Under the pieces are notes generated by a model. The model was given only the letters and a program-made list of their open reading frames with translations. It did no database searches and had not been told where the DNA came from. Below, piece by piece: positions 30,677 through 40,876 of a stretch of DNA of 64,000 nt. Each line of letters begins with the position of its first letter. The stretch's first letter is position 1. A program made the position numbers and the translations under genes. This stretch comes from Williamsia sp. DF01-3 (GTDB lineage: Bacteria; Actinomycetota; Actinomycetes; Mycobacteriales; Mycobacteriaceae): the NCBI RefSeq assembly GCF_023051145.1, contig NZ_JALKFS010000005.1, positions 2,187,733 to 2,251,732 of the forward strand, given 5' to 3'.

Positions 30677-31896
30677 TACTGACCCATCACAAGCCCCGGA
30701 ACCAGGCTCAGGCTCTGCGACAGCGCATCGATCTGGTCGGAGAACGCTTTGCGCGCTTCTTCGGGCACCTGGTCGTACGACTTGTATCCGTCACCTTCGC
30801 GGTACTGCTCCACGGACTGCCGGACGGTGGCGAACTGTGCCGTGATCTTGTCCATCAGTTCGGGATTCTTGGCGGCGATGATGGGCTGCATCGCAGCGAT
30901 CAGCGTCTCGGAACCATCGACGTTGGCTGCGAAATCCCACAAATCGGTATGGCTGTAACGATCTTCCTCGCCCCCGACCTTCGTGGCCGCGACCTCATCG
31001 ATCAGCGCCTGCGGACCCTTCACGAAAGAGCCTGTCTCGAAAGTGAAGTCGGGCTTGTCGACCTCGGTCTTGAGCTCGTTCACGTTGGCCAGCAGTTCGT
31101 CCGCGGCCTTGTCTGCCTCGGTCTTGTTGTCTGTCTTCTGGGCGTTGTCGAAGTCGGCCTGGGTCACATCACCGGGGTTCTCGCCCACATCGGACTGCTG
31201 CGGCGGCCACAGGAAACGCTCGAGACGGTGGAAACCGGTGAACGGCTGGGCGCCGTCTTCGGTGTCATCCCAACGCATGTCGATTGCGGGGTCGAGGTCG
31301 GGGAACGACTCGGCAACCGGCTCGATCCGCTCGAAGAATGTGCGGGTGAGGCCGAACTGCGCCTTCGCGGCCTCCAGGTCGCCCGACTTCACGGCCTCGA
31401 CGAAGATGGCGGTCTGCGCGGCGAATCCGTTGACCTGCCCGCGCACGTAATCGAGGTAGCTGGCCTTGGCCTGTTCGACGTCGGCCGGGGCCTTGGCCTT
31501 TTCCTTCGTCTCCCCGGTGACCTCGAGTTGCTTGCGGATACCGGTGCCTACCATGCCCGGTTTGCATGCCGTCTCATACGTGCCGGGTTCGACGATCTCG
31601 ACCGTCAGCTTGCCGGTCAGACCGGGGCCGATGTTCTCGACCTCGCCGAGCACTCGATTGTTGTTGCCGTACACGTAGAACTCGGTGATCTTGTTGCCGT
31701 TGTTCGTCACGTTGAACGACACGTCGCCGGTCTGGGCGTCGGTGGCCGCGAGGTCGCAGCTCTCATCGGTTGAGGTCACCGCGATGTCACCTTCGGACGG
31801 CTCCGATTTGTCGGTGCATGCCGCGAGGAACACGGGGCCGACGACAGCCGCGCACATGAGTGCAACGACTTTCGTGGCTCGGGTGGGATTCTTCAA
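30676..31896 (-). CDS. efeO: EfeO, iron-uptake lipoprotein with cupredoxin and M75 (imelysin) domains
   Basis: 406 aa with a lipoprotein signal and lipobox LAAC (Cys27). Residues about 35-125 are a cupredoxin-like domain ending in CKPGMVGTGIRKQLEV; residues about 140-400 are the M75 domain with the GxHxxE metal motif (GFHRLERF) near residue 224. EfeO is the periplasmic/extracytoplasmic iron-binding part that passes iron to EfeU. It is 44 bases downstream of efeU. Confidence 0.93.
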   Translation of the reverse strand: MKNPTRATKVVALMCAAVVGPVFLAACTDKSEPSEGDIAVTSTDESCDLAATDAQTGDVSFNVTNNGNKITEFYVYGNNNRVLGEVENIGPGLTGKLTVEIVEPGTYETACKPGMVGTGIRKQLEVTGETKEKAKAPADVEQAKASYLDYVRGQVNGFAAQTAIFVEAVKSGDLEAAKAQFGLTRTFFERIEPVAESFPDLDPAIDMRWDDTEDGAQPFTGFHRLERFLWPPQQSDVGENPGDVTQADFDNAQKTDNKTEADKAADELLANVNELKTEVDKPDFTFETGSFVKGPQALIDEVAATKVGGEEDRYSHTDLWDFAANVDGSETLIAAMQPIIAAKNPELMDKITAQFATVRQSVEQYREGDGYKSYDQVPEEARKAFSDQIDALSQSLSLVPGLVMGQ

Positions 31897-31940
31897 GGGG
31901 GTGCTGCCTTTCTTGGGTGGCGCGGGAGGCCGGGCGTCGA

Positions 31941-32834
31941 TCAGACGGTGGCCGAGGTGGGGGTCGGTGCCGGGGGAGTGGCGGGATTCTCACGCCTTGT
32001 CGGCCACAGGAACGCGGTCATGACGATGACGAGGTAGGCCGCCCAGCCGGTCACCTGGAGCACGGTGGGATCGGGCCGGAAGTTGAAGATGCCGGCCAGA
32101 ACCGTGCCGTACCAGGACGTCTGGTCGTAGTGGTCGGTGATGTCGAAGGCGATGTTCGACAACCCCGGGATCCAGTTGACGGTCTGCAGTGCACGGATCG
32201 CGTAGGCGAACATCCCGGCGGCGACGAAGACAAGGAACGCGCCGGTGTAGGTGAAGAACTTCTGGAAGTTGATCCGGACGGTGCCCTGGTACAGGAGGAC
32301 GGTCAGCGCCACCGCCCCGACCACGCCGATGATCAGACCGATCAGAGGCCAGTTGCTTCCCGATGTGTTCTCCGCGTATCCGACCATCAAGAGGGCGGTC
32401 TCGACGCCTTCGCGACCGACGGCCAGGAATGACAGCAGGACAACGGCGCCGGCCCCCACTTCGAGGGCCCGGGTCATCGACTGCCTGAGTTCACCGGAGA
32501 TCGACGCCGCGGCCTTCTTCATCCACAGCACCATGAACGTCACGATGACCACTGCGGCCAGTGAAGTGACTCCCGCGATCGCTTCAGCGGTGAGCCCGGT
32601 GAGGGTGGACGTGCCGTAGTGGATGGCCGCGAAGATGATCAGCACCATGGCGACCGCAGCGCCCACCCCGAGCCACACCCACTTCAACGCGTCGCGGCGG
32701 TCGGACTTCACGAGGAACGCGACGAGGATCATCACGACGATCCCGGCTTCGAGGCCCTCACGCAGACCGATCAGCCCACTGCCGAACAGCTGCGTCCCCA
32801 CCGATGGTGCCGAGCCGGTGTCAGCCAGGTTCAC
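31941..32834 (-). CDS. efeU: EfeU, high-affinity iron permease (FTR1 family)
   Basis: 297 aa with seven predicted membrane segments. Both REGxE iron-binding motifs are present: LREGLEAG at residues 24-31 and GREGVETAL near 137-145. The family imports iron across the inner membrane together with EfeO and EfeB, usually under acidic or low-iron conditions. The start is GTG 32834 with GAGGAG upstream. A 19-bp IdeR/DtxR-like box lies at 32859-32877, 24 bases before the start, so iron repression is likely. Confidence 0.93.
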   Translation of the reverse strand: MNLADTGSAPSVGTQLFGSGLIGLREGLEAGIVVMILVAFLVKSDRRDALKWVWLGVGAAVAMVLIIFAAIHYGTSTLTGLTAEAIAGVTSLAAVVIVTFMVLWMKKAAASISGELRQSMTRALEVGAGAVVLLSFLAVGREGVETALLMVGYAENTSGSNWPLIGLIIGVVGAVALTVLLYQGTVRINFQKFFTYTGAFLVFVAAGMFAYAIRALQTVNWIPGLSNIAFDITDHYDQTSWYGTVLAGIFNFRPDPTVLQVTGWAAYLVIVMTAFLWPTRRENPATPPAPTPTSATV

Positions 32835-32858
32835 GGTGTGGGCTCCTCGTGCATCAGA

Positions 32859-32877
32859 TTAGGGTCGCGTTGCCTAA
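32859..32877. promoter_or_regulatory. Putative IdeR/DtxR iron box upstream of efeU
   Basis: TTAGGGTCGCGTTGCCTAA keeps both conserved outer half-sites TTAGG and CCTAA of the 19-bp IdeR/DtxR consensus (TTAGGTTAGGCTAACCTAA), 13 of 19 positions by eye. It lies just before the efeU start, in the promoter zone. Confidence 0.65.
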
Positions 32878-33091
32878 TTCGGCGATCGTACAGCCAGATT
32901 GCAGGAACTCCGAGCGGCGCCCGAGAGTTGGTTGGCTGGGTGTACACGCCCGTTACCTGCGAATACGGACATATCGGGCATAGTGGTCGGGGCGGCGGCA
33001 GGGCATCGGCGATTCGTTCCCGTGTCGCCGGAGATGTGTCGGGCACAGTGGGTGAGTGACCGGTGAGCGGTTCACGAGGACGGAAGTGAGG

Positions 33092-33874
33092 ATGACGGTG
33101 GTGCCTTCGCGACGGCGACGACCCCGAATCGGTGTGCGGTCGACCGCCGGACGGACAGTGGCTGCCACGGCCATCGCCTCGGCGATGTTCCTGACCGCAG
33201 GCTGCCTCGATCTGCCGTCGAAATCGAAGGTCGCCATCCCCGAGGGCATACCGCCCAATCCGGGTGCGCCCGTTCCCTACATCGACATCAACACCCCCGG
33301 GCGCACGGCAGAACTGCTGCGCGACTGGGCGACTCCCATCTCCGAACAGACCCGGATCCCGTTGGTGGCACTGGAGGCGTACGGCAATGCCGCGGAGATC
33401 CAGCGCCAGCAACACCCCGAGTGCGGCATCACCTGGACCACTCTCGCCGGGATCGCCGGGGTCGAAAGCAAACATGGGCGCTACCGCGGAGCCGACATCG
33501 CGGCGAACGGGGACGTGTCCCCGGAGATCCGTGGTGTTCCGCTCGACGGGACACAGGGCAACGCGACCATCAACGACACCGACGGCGGCGTTCTCGACGG
33601 TGACGACCAGCTCGACCGCGCCATGGGGCCTTTCCAGTTCATCCCCACCACGTGGGAACGCTTCGGCGTCGACGCCAACGGTGATGGGCGTGCCGACATG
33701 GACAACATCGACGACGCAGCGCTGTCTGCGGCGCGCTACCTCTGCGTGTCCGGCGGCGACATGACCACTCCCGAGGGTTGGGAGAACGCGGTCAAGGTCT
33801 ACAACAACTCGATGCAGTACGTACTGGATGTGCGTGACCACGCCAACGCCTACTCGGTCAACGTCGCCTACTGA
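33092..33874 (+). CDS. lpqU: LpqU-like lytic transglycosylase lipoprotein
   Basis: 260 aa. A basic N-terminus and hydrophobic stretch lead to the lipobox LTAGC. The SLT-type lysozyme-like domain occupies residues about 105-255, with the catalytic Glu in IAGVESKHGRY, followed by AMGPFQFIPTTWERFG, the motif of transglycosylases without other lysozyme activity. It would cut glycan strands between MurNAc and GlcNAc at the membrane surface. GTG 33056 and GTG 33086 are alternative starts; ATG 33092 has a purine-rich GGAAGTGAG just upstream. As in mycobacteria (lpqU-eno) it precedes enolase. Confidence 0.88.
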   Translation: MTVVPSRRRRPRIGVRSTAGRTVAATAIASAMFLTAGCLDLPSKSKVAIPEGIPPNPGAPVPYIDINTPGRTAELLRDWATPISEQTRIPLVALEAYGNAAEIQRQQHPECGITWTTLAGIAGVESKHGRYRGADIAANGDVSPEIRGVPLDGTQGNATINDTDGGVLDGDDQLDRAMGPFQFIPTTWERFGVDANGDGRADMDNIDDAALSAARYLCVSGGDMTTPEGWENAVKVYNNSMQYVLDVRDHANAYSVNVAY

Positions 33875-34009
33875 CCGATTCCCCACCGTCTCGATCGCGC
33901 CGTCTCGATTTCCCAGCCGCCCGGTCGGTGAGTCAAGTCGGTATGGCGAGGGGTTGGGCACTAGTCTTTGTAGCGATACTCGCCGCACCCGCGATGGTGC
34001 GTGCGCTGA

Positions 34010-35332
<1,323 letters not shown>

Positions 35333-35358
35333 TCGGTACCGAACGGGTTGATGGATCG

Positions 35359-35946
35359 ATGATGATGGCCGAGAGACGAAACCGGAGGCGGGGCGGCTCC
35401 GATGCGCCCCGCGGGAACCGGAGACGGACCTCGGCCGACGTGAAGCACGGGCCGTCGCGCTCCGGGTCACGAGGTGCGCCCAGTCCTGGGCCCGCCCGTT
35501 CCCGGAGCGCGAATCGGCAATCCGCGGCATCGTCGACGACGTTCCCCCGTACCGCGTCGGCACTCTCCTCGCGGTGGGAGAACATCAACCCGAAGCGGGC
35601 AGTGGTACTCGCGGCGGTTCTGAGTCTTCTGGCGCTGACCTTGGCGGTGCCCATGCGGACGTATTTCTCGCAGCAGACCGAGTTCGACGAACTCCGCGCC
35701 AGCAACGCTCAGCTGCAGGTGCAGGTGCAGGAGTACGAAGAGAAGGTGGCCGAGCAGAACGATCCGGCCTACATCGAAGCGCAAGCCCGCGAGCGTTTGC
35801 AGTTCGTGATGCCGGGGGAGAAGCCGCTGCTGATGCAGTACCCGGTTCCTCCGGAGAAGACAGAAGAAGAACGTGAAGCCGAGAGGGTGGCGGCCAACCC
35901 TTGGTACACAAGCCTGTACAACTCGATCTCGGTTCCCGAGAAGTGA
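35359..35946 (+). CDS. ftsB: Septum formation initiator FtsB/DivIC-like protein
   Basis: 195 aa. An arginine-rich, disordered cytoplasmic N-terminus (about 72 residues) is followed by one membrane segment (AVVLAAVLSLLALTLAVPM) and then a coiled coil (EFDELRASNAQLQVQVQEYE) and the DivIC motif AEQNDPAYIEAQARERLQFV. FtsB links FtsQ, FtsL and the septal synthase during division. It follows eno by 26 bases and overlaps DUF501 by one base. The next ATG codons (35362, 35365) are equally plausible starts. Confidence 0.88.
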   Translation: MMMAERRNRRRGGSDAPRGNRRRTSADVKHGPSRSGSRGAPSPGPARSRSANRQSAASSTTFPRTASALSSRWENINPKRAVVLAAVLSLLALTLAVPMRTYFSQQTEFDELRASNAQLQVQVQEYEEKVAEQNDPAYIEAQARERLQFVMPGEKPLLMQYPVPPEKTEEEREAERVAANPWYTSLYNSISVPEK

Positions 35947-36497
35947 TGGCGGAGTCCGAGCAGGGGTCAGAAGCGGGTTCGGCTGTCTCGCAAGAAGATC
36001 TCGACGCGGTTGCCGAGCAGCTCGGCCGGGTGCCGCGCGGGGTGCTGGAGATCAGCTACCGCACGCCCGACGGACGGCCCGCCGTGGTCAAGACGGCGCC
36101 GCGACTGCCCGACGGCACGCCGTTCCCCACGCTTTATTACCTCACCGACCCGCGGCTCACGGCTGAGGCCAGCCGCCAGGAGTCGGCCGGGGTGATGCGT
36201 GACATGACCGCGCGTCTCGCCGACGACCCGGAGTTGGCCCAGCACTACCGGCGAGCGCACGAGTCCTATCTCGCCGAGCGTGATGCCATCGAACCGCTCG
36301 GAACAGACTTCACCGGCGGGGGGATGCCACAGCGGGTCAAATGCCTGCACGTCCTCATCGCGCACTCGCTCGCGAAGGGTCCGGGAGTGAACCCTCTGGG
36401 CGACGAGGCGGTCTCCCTTGCCGCAGACGCCGGCCTGCGAGGCACCGCGGTACCGGAGGATTGGCCGCGGACGCCGGCAGCGGACACCCCGAAATGA
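35946..36497 (+). CDS. DUF501 family protein
   Basis: 183 aa, the conserved DUF501 protein found between ftsB and ppx in actinobacteria (Rv1025 position). The characteristic segments PTLYYLTDPRLTAEASRQES, GGMPQRVKCLHVLIAHSLA and the C-terminal GPGVNPLGDEAV are present, including one Cys and two His in CLHVLIAH that could bind metal. Function is unknown. The ATG overlaps the ftsB stop by one base and the ppx start by 4 nt. Confidence 0.88.
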   Translation: MAESEQGSEAGSAVSQEDLDAVAEQLGRVPRGVLEISYRTPDGRPAVVKTAPRLPDGTPFPTLYYLTDPRLTAEASRQESAGVMRDMTARLADDPELAQHYRRAHESYLAERDAIEPLGTDFTGGGMPQRVKCLHVLIAHSLAKGPGVNPLGDEAVSLAADAGLRGTAVPEDWPRTPAADTPK

Positions 36498-37447
36498 CCC
36501 AGGTTGTCGCCGCGGTCGACTGCGGCACCAATTCCATTCGCCTTCTGGTGGCGTGCGGCGGCGACGGCGGTCTGGTGGACCTCTACCGCGAGATGCGTGT
36601 TGTCCGTCTGGGCCAAGGGGTCGACGCGACGGGCGCATTCGCCGCTGAAGCCATCGAGCGCACGCGGCAGGCTCTGGCCGAGTACGTGGACGTGATGAAG
36701 GCGCATGGCGTGAGCGCTGTGCGGATGGTCGCCACCTCGGCCACGCGTGACGCGGCGAACCGGGACGACTTCTTCGCGATGACCCGGGAACTGCTCGGCG
36801 AGGTTGTTCCGGGCGGTGTGGCCGAGGTGATCACGGGCGACGAGGAAGCCCGATTGTCGTTCGCAGGGGCTGTGGGCGATCTCGATCCGGCACAGGGTCC
36901 ATTTGTTGTCGTCGACCTCGGTGGCGGTTCCACCGAGGTGGTCGTCGGCGACGAGCAGGGAGTGCACGCCGCGTACTCGGCGAACGTCGGTTGCGTGCGG
37001 TTGACCGAACGGTGCCTGCACAGCGACCCGCCCACGAAATCCGAGATCGACGAGGCGCAGGAGGTCATCAGAGAGCTTCTGGCAGAAGCTTTTACGCATG
37101 TATCGGTGGCCGATGCGCGCACCTTCGTCGGCGTCGCGGGCACGATGACCACCCTTGCCGCACTGGCTTCGGGTTTGTCCGAGTACAACCCGGAGGTCAT
37201 TCATCTGTCCCGAGTGGGCTTCGACGACCTCGCCCGTGTCTGCTGGGATCTGGTCGGGATGCCGCGCGCCGAGCGTGCCGCTCTGGGGCCGATGCACGAG
37301 GGCCGGGTGGACGTCATCGGTGGCGGGTCGCTGGTGACGCTGGAACTGGCCCGGGTGATCGCCGAGCAGAGCCCGATCCGAGAGATGGTCGTCTCCGAAC
37401 ACGACATCCTCGACGGAATCGCGCTGTCACTTCTCGCTAAGAGCTGA
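36494..37447 (+). CDS. ppx: Exopolyphosphatase / guanosine pentaphosphatase, Ppx/GppA family
   Basis: 317 aa, an ASKHA-fold hydrolase. Motifs are the first phosphate loop AVDCGTNSIRLLV, the catalytic-glutamate region ITGDEEARLSFAG, and the second phosphate loop VVVDLGGGSTEVVVG; VGVAGTMTTLAAL follows. It releases terminal phosphate from polyphosphate or pppGpp. It has the short form without the extra C-terminal HD-like domain. The start overlaps DUF501 (ATGA); the end overlaps the convergent DUF4395 gene by 11 bases. Confidence 0.92.
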   Translation: MTQVVAAVDCGTNSIRLLVACGGDGGLVDLYREMRVVRLGQGVDATGAFAAEAIERTRQALAEYVDVMKAHGVSAVRMVATSATRDAANRDDFFAMTRELLGEVVPGGVAEVITGDEEARLSFAGAVGDLDPAQGPFVVVDLGGGSTEVVVGDEQGVHAAYSANVGCVRLTERCLHSDPPTKSEIDEAQEVIRELLAEAFTHVSVADARTFVGVAGTMTTLAALASGLSEYNPEVIHLSRVGFDDLARVCWDLVGMPRAERAALGPMHEGRVDVIGGGSLVTLELARVIAEQSPIREMVVSEHDILDGIALSLLAKS

Positions 37448-37931
37448 CCTGTTCACCGGCCGGGCGCCGGAGCGAGATGTTGTTACACGCCTCGCAGACA
37501 CTCTCGGGGATGACGCCGTGGCGTTGCAGGAAGCCGAAGACGGTGCAGCCGAGGCAGAATCCGAGCGCCGATTCGAGCAGCGCTGCGACGATGAGAATGC
37601 CGGTGACGATCTGTGCGGCGAGCCCGAGTCCGAGAAGCGACAGGATCAACGCCGCGCCGCTGACGACAAGCCCGATGGTCTGGGCGAATCGTTTGGGTGG
37701 CCCGGGGACCAGCTTTGTCTTCTTGATCAGGTACGGCACGATCACCCTCACGGACAACTGACCGAACGGCGACAGAGTCGGGCCGGACGCGACACGTAGG
37801 GCGAACCCGACCGCCAACAGCGCGTAGACGACGGGGTTGTTCACCGCGACGGCGACGACGGCCAGGAGCACGACCAGCCCGGCGGTGGATCGGGCAGCGT
37901 AGTCGTTGACCGGATTGGGAAAAGTCAGCAC
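37437..37931 (-). CDS. DUF4395 family membrane protein
   Basis: 164 aa with four predicted membrane segments in two hairpins (residues about 17-45 and 85-125). Cysteines cluster near the end: FCLGCTVFGFL and SVCEACNNIS, which could hold a metal or take part in thiol redox reactions; DUF4395 proteins often accompany thioredoxin-like or rhodanese proteins. Here no such partner is next door. It lies downstream of a DHA2 exporter gene on the same strand, separated by the 51-bp repeat. Confidence 0.85.
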   Translation of the reverse strand: MLTFPNPVNDYAARSTAGLVVLLAVVAVAVNNPVVYALLAVGFALRVASGPTLSPFGQLSVRVIVPYLIKKTKLVPGPPKRFAQTIGLVVSGAALILSLLGLGLAAQIVTGILIVAALLESALGFCLGCTVFGFLQRHGVIPESVCEACNNISLRRPAGEQVSS

Positions 37932-37969
37932 AGAGACAGGCTACGGACTCACCGGCCGAAACCCGGAAG

Positions 37970-38020
37970 TGGTGGGTTCTGGTGAGCGTGACCTGGTCAA
38001 ACGCCCGCCCGAACCCACCA
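37970..38020. repeat. 51-bp palindromic intergenic repeat, copy 2
   Basis: The outer arms TGGTGGGTT (37970-37978) and AACCCACCA (38012-38020) equal those of the copy at 29262-29312; the total length is the same and the internal GGTGAGC and GACCTG are shared, while the loop differs. It abuts the stop codon of the DHA2 transporter gene. The combination of conserved arms and variable loop resembles REP-type elements. Confidence 0.7.
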
Positions 38021-39489
38021 TCATCGGGCTTCGGCGGCGAGTCGGGCTTCCTCGAGCTCGGCGATACGCTCCTGCTCTTCGGCATGCTTGCGCACCGCAC
38101 CCAGCCCGGGCAGCAGGAAGCTCGCCGCGGCACACAATGCGTAGCCGCAGATGGGAACCCAGGCAGCAATCGACAACGCGTGCAACAACTCTGGCTGCGA
38201 GTAGCGTCCCGCCTCCCCGAAGAACAGCACGCCGGTGACGGCGACGCCGACTGCGCCGCCGATCTGCGCGAACGTGTTGAGGGTGCCGGACGCCGCTCCC
38301 GAGTCCTCCACGTCGACAGTCGACAGCGCGATGTCGAGCAGGGGAACCAGCATGATGGTCAGGCCCAGCCCGGCCAGACCCATCGGGATGACGGTGTCCC
38401 AGCTCGAGAAGCTCTCGTCGGCCGACCGGATCGTGACGATGGTCCAGGCGGTTCCCGAGCTCATCATCAGCCCCCGATCAGCGGAAGGTTCCGGCCGAGC
38501 CGGGTGGTCAGCGCGGCTGCGACACCGGCGGCCAACACCGCCCCGATGCTGAAGGGCAGTGTCATAGCGCCGGCCGCGATGGCCTCGAATCCGAGACCGA
38601 CCTGGACGTAGAGAGCAAGGATCAGGAAGAACGAGGTGATGGACCCCTGGAAAAGGAACTGGATGGCCGATCCGCCCACGAACCCGCGGTTGCCGAACAG
38701 GCGCAGGGGGATCAGTGCGTCGGTGATCGTCCGCCGCTTCTGCTGAAAGACGAACGCGGTCAGCACCACAGGCGACAACGCCATCAGAACGAATGACCAG
38801 GCGGGCCAACCGAGCTGACGGCCCTCGACGAGCGGGTAGACGAGCAGCAGCACGCCACCCACCGCCAGCACCACACCGACGATGTCGAGGTCGCGGACTT
38901 CCTCGGATTTGGTGTTGGGGACCAGGAAGAACCCGGCGACAGCGATGACGATGCCGATCGGCAGGTTGATGAAGAAGATGGAGCGCCACTCGCCGCCGAT
39001 GGGGTTGTTGGTGACCAGCCAGCCGCCGAGGACCGGCCCGATCACCGCCGCCATGGCAGTGATGGTTCCCAGGATGGCGAAGATCGGTGCCCGCTCTTTG
39101 GGGCGGTACAACGCCTGCACGCTGGCGAGTACCTGGGGAACCATCAATCCGGCGAAGAATCCCTGCAGTACACGCGAGGCGACCAGAATGCTGCCGGTCT
39201 GGGCGGTGGAGGCCAGGACAGACGCGAGGGTGAATCCGATGATTCCGATGAGGAAGATCCGTTGGCGGCCGTAGCGGTCACCGAGCCGGCCGGCGGTGAT
39301 CAAAACGCCCGCGAACGCCAGGACGTACCCGCCGACGAGCCACTCGATCTGTGCCGGGCTCGCGCCGAGGTCGTCCCGGATGGACGGAATGGCGACATTG
39401 ACGATCGTGACGTCCATCAGATCCATGAACATCGCGAAGGTCAATATCGCCATCGCGAGATTGCGGCGTTTATACGTCGGGTTTGTCAT
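38021..39489 (-). pseudogene. DHA2-family (EmrB/QacA-like) drug exporter, split by a single-base frameshift
   Basis: The first 339 residues include FMDLMDVTIVNVAIPSI (motif D1), GRLGDRYGRQRIFLIG (motif A) and AAVIGPVLGGW (motif C), and end at RNLPLIGG. The protein continues in a second frame at LMMSSGTAW with the last membrane segments and a charged tail. The coding strand reads ATCGGGGGCTGATG at 38471-38475; one more G would join both parts into 489 aa with 14 membrane segments, normal for DHA2. Sequence error is likely but true inactivation cannot be excluded. The gene overlaps a small upstream gene by 20 bases. Confidence 0.83.
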
Positions 39490-39667
39490 CCCGAGCTTTC
39501 TTCGCCGCTTCCCGCATCTCGATACCGTCGGAGATCAGGTCGCCGATCTCCCGTGTGACATCGATGACCGCCCCGGTGATGATCGAGGCGATCCGTCCCA
39601 CCCGGTGGGCGGTCGACTCGATCATCTCCTGGGCTGTGTCTTTGTTTCGCTCGAATCGCGAGACCAT
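39470..39667 (-). CDS. Small hypothetical protein upstream of the DHA2 exporter
   Basis: 65 aa, mostly predicted helix, with an amphipathic stretch VGRIASIITGAVIDVTREIG and charged ends. I do not recognise a family. The ATG has GGAAGGG 5 bases upstream, and the end overlaps the exporter start by 20 bases, so the two are probably translated together. No signal peptide or clear membrane segment. Confidence 0.6.
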   Translation of the reverse strand: MVSRFERNKDTAQEMIESTAHRVGRIASIITGAVIDVTREIGDLISDGIEMREAAKKARDDKPDV

Positions 39668-39718
39668 GGGACCCTTCCGTGTCTGCGCTGACAGCGGCCC
39701 AGCCCCTGGTGACGGGTG

Positions 39719-40834
39719 CTAAGCGGCGACTTTGGACTCGACCTTAACACTGAACTGGGCGTCATCTGCCACCAGGAAATTCGGAAGCGACAGACGCGCG
39801 ATCTTGCGCCAGGTCGAGCCGATCTGGTGGCTGAAACTGCCGGTGTTGTAAGGCAATCCGTATCGTTCGCACAGTTCCTTGACCTCGCCTGCGATCTGCG
39901 GGTACCGGTTGGCCGGGATGTCCGGGAACAGGTGGTGCTCGATCTGGTGCGAGAGGTTGCCGCTCATGATGTGGAACAGGGGTGTGCCGGTGATGTTGGC
40001 CGACCCCAGCATCTGCCTCAGGTACCACTGGCCGCGGGTCTCGTTCTCGGTCTCTTCCTGGGTGAAAGTCTGTACGCCCGAGGGGAAGTGGCCGCAGAAG
40101 ATGATCGAGAAGGTCCAGAGGTTACGGATGAGGTTGGCGCTGACGTTGCCGACCAGCGTGGTGACGAAGAACGGTCCGGTGAGCGCCGGGTAGACCACGT
40201 AGTCCTTGAGGACCTGGCGGCGGGCTTTGCGCCACATCCCCTTGGCGAGACCCTTGATGTCGGTCCACTTGCGCTTGCCCTGGACGATGTTCTCCACCTC
40301 GAGGTCGTGCAGCATCACGCCCCACTCGAACAGCACCATCAGGGCGCTGGCCCAGATCAGGTTGCCCAGGTAGTAAGGGTTCCAGTTCTGGTCGCGGTCC
40401 ATGCGCAAGATGCCGTAGCCGATGTCGCGGTCCTGGCCGACGATGTTGGTGAAGGTGTGGTGCATGTAGTTGTGGCTGTGGCGCCACTGGTCGGCGGGAC
40501 ACACTGTGTCCCACTCGAACTCGCGCGAGTTCAGGCTCTGCTCGCGCATCCAGTCGTACTGACCGTGCATCACGTTGTGGCCGATTTCCATGTTGTCGAG
40601 GATCTTCGACACGCTCAGTGCGCCCACTCCGGCAAGCCAGGCCGGCGGGATGAACGGGAAGTACATGAGTGCGCGGCCGGCGACCTCGAGGGTGCGCTGA
40701 GCCTTGATGATCGAGTAGATGTATTCGCGGTCGGCTTCGCCGAGGTCGGCGACGACCCGTGCTTTGAGGGCGTCGAGCTCGCGACCGAGCTCGTCGACCT
40801 GATCGTCCGTGAGTACCAGTTGAGTGCTTGTCAT
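39719..40834 (-). CDS. Membrane fatty acid (acyl-CoA) desaturase, DesA3-like
   Basis: 371 aa membrane di-iron desaturase. The three histidine boxes are IGHNVMHGQYDW, HSHNYMHHTFTN and SHQIEHHLFPD. The HxxxH/HxxHH/QxxHH pattern and the neighbouring reductase match mycobacterial DesA3 (stearoyl-CoA delta-9) rather than acyl-ACP desaturases; linoleoyl-CoA-type activity is an alternative. It would place double bonds in membrane or mycolate precursor acyl chains. ATG 40834 has AGGAG 6 bases upstream. It follows the reductase gene by 42 bases. Confidence 0.9.
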   Translation of the reverse strand: MTSTQLVLTDDQVDELGRELDALKARVVADLGEADREYIYSIIKAQRTLEVAGRALMYFPFIPPAWLAGVGALSVSKILDNMEIGHNVMHGQYDWMREQSLNSREFEWDTVCPADQWRHSHNYMHHTFTNIVGQDRDIGYGILRMDRDQNWNPYYLGNLIWASALMVLFEWGVMLHDLEVENIVQGKRKWTDIKGLAKGMWRKARRQVLKDYVVYPALTGPFFVTTLVGNVSANLIRNLWTFSIIFCGHFPSGVQTFTQEETENETRGQWYLRQMLGSANITGTPLFHIMSGNLSHQIEHHLFPDIPANRYPQIAGEVKELCERYGLPYNTGSFSHQIGSTWRKIARLSLPNFLVADDAQFSVKVESKVAA

Positions 40835-40876
40835 TGAGGACTCCTGATGGTGGTGGGTGGGCGTTGGCGGCGAGCG

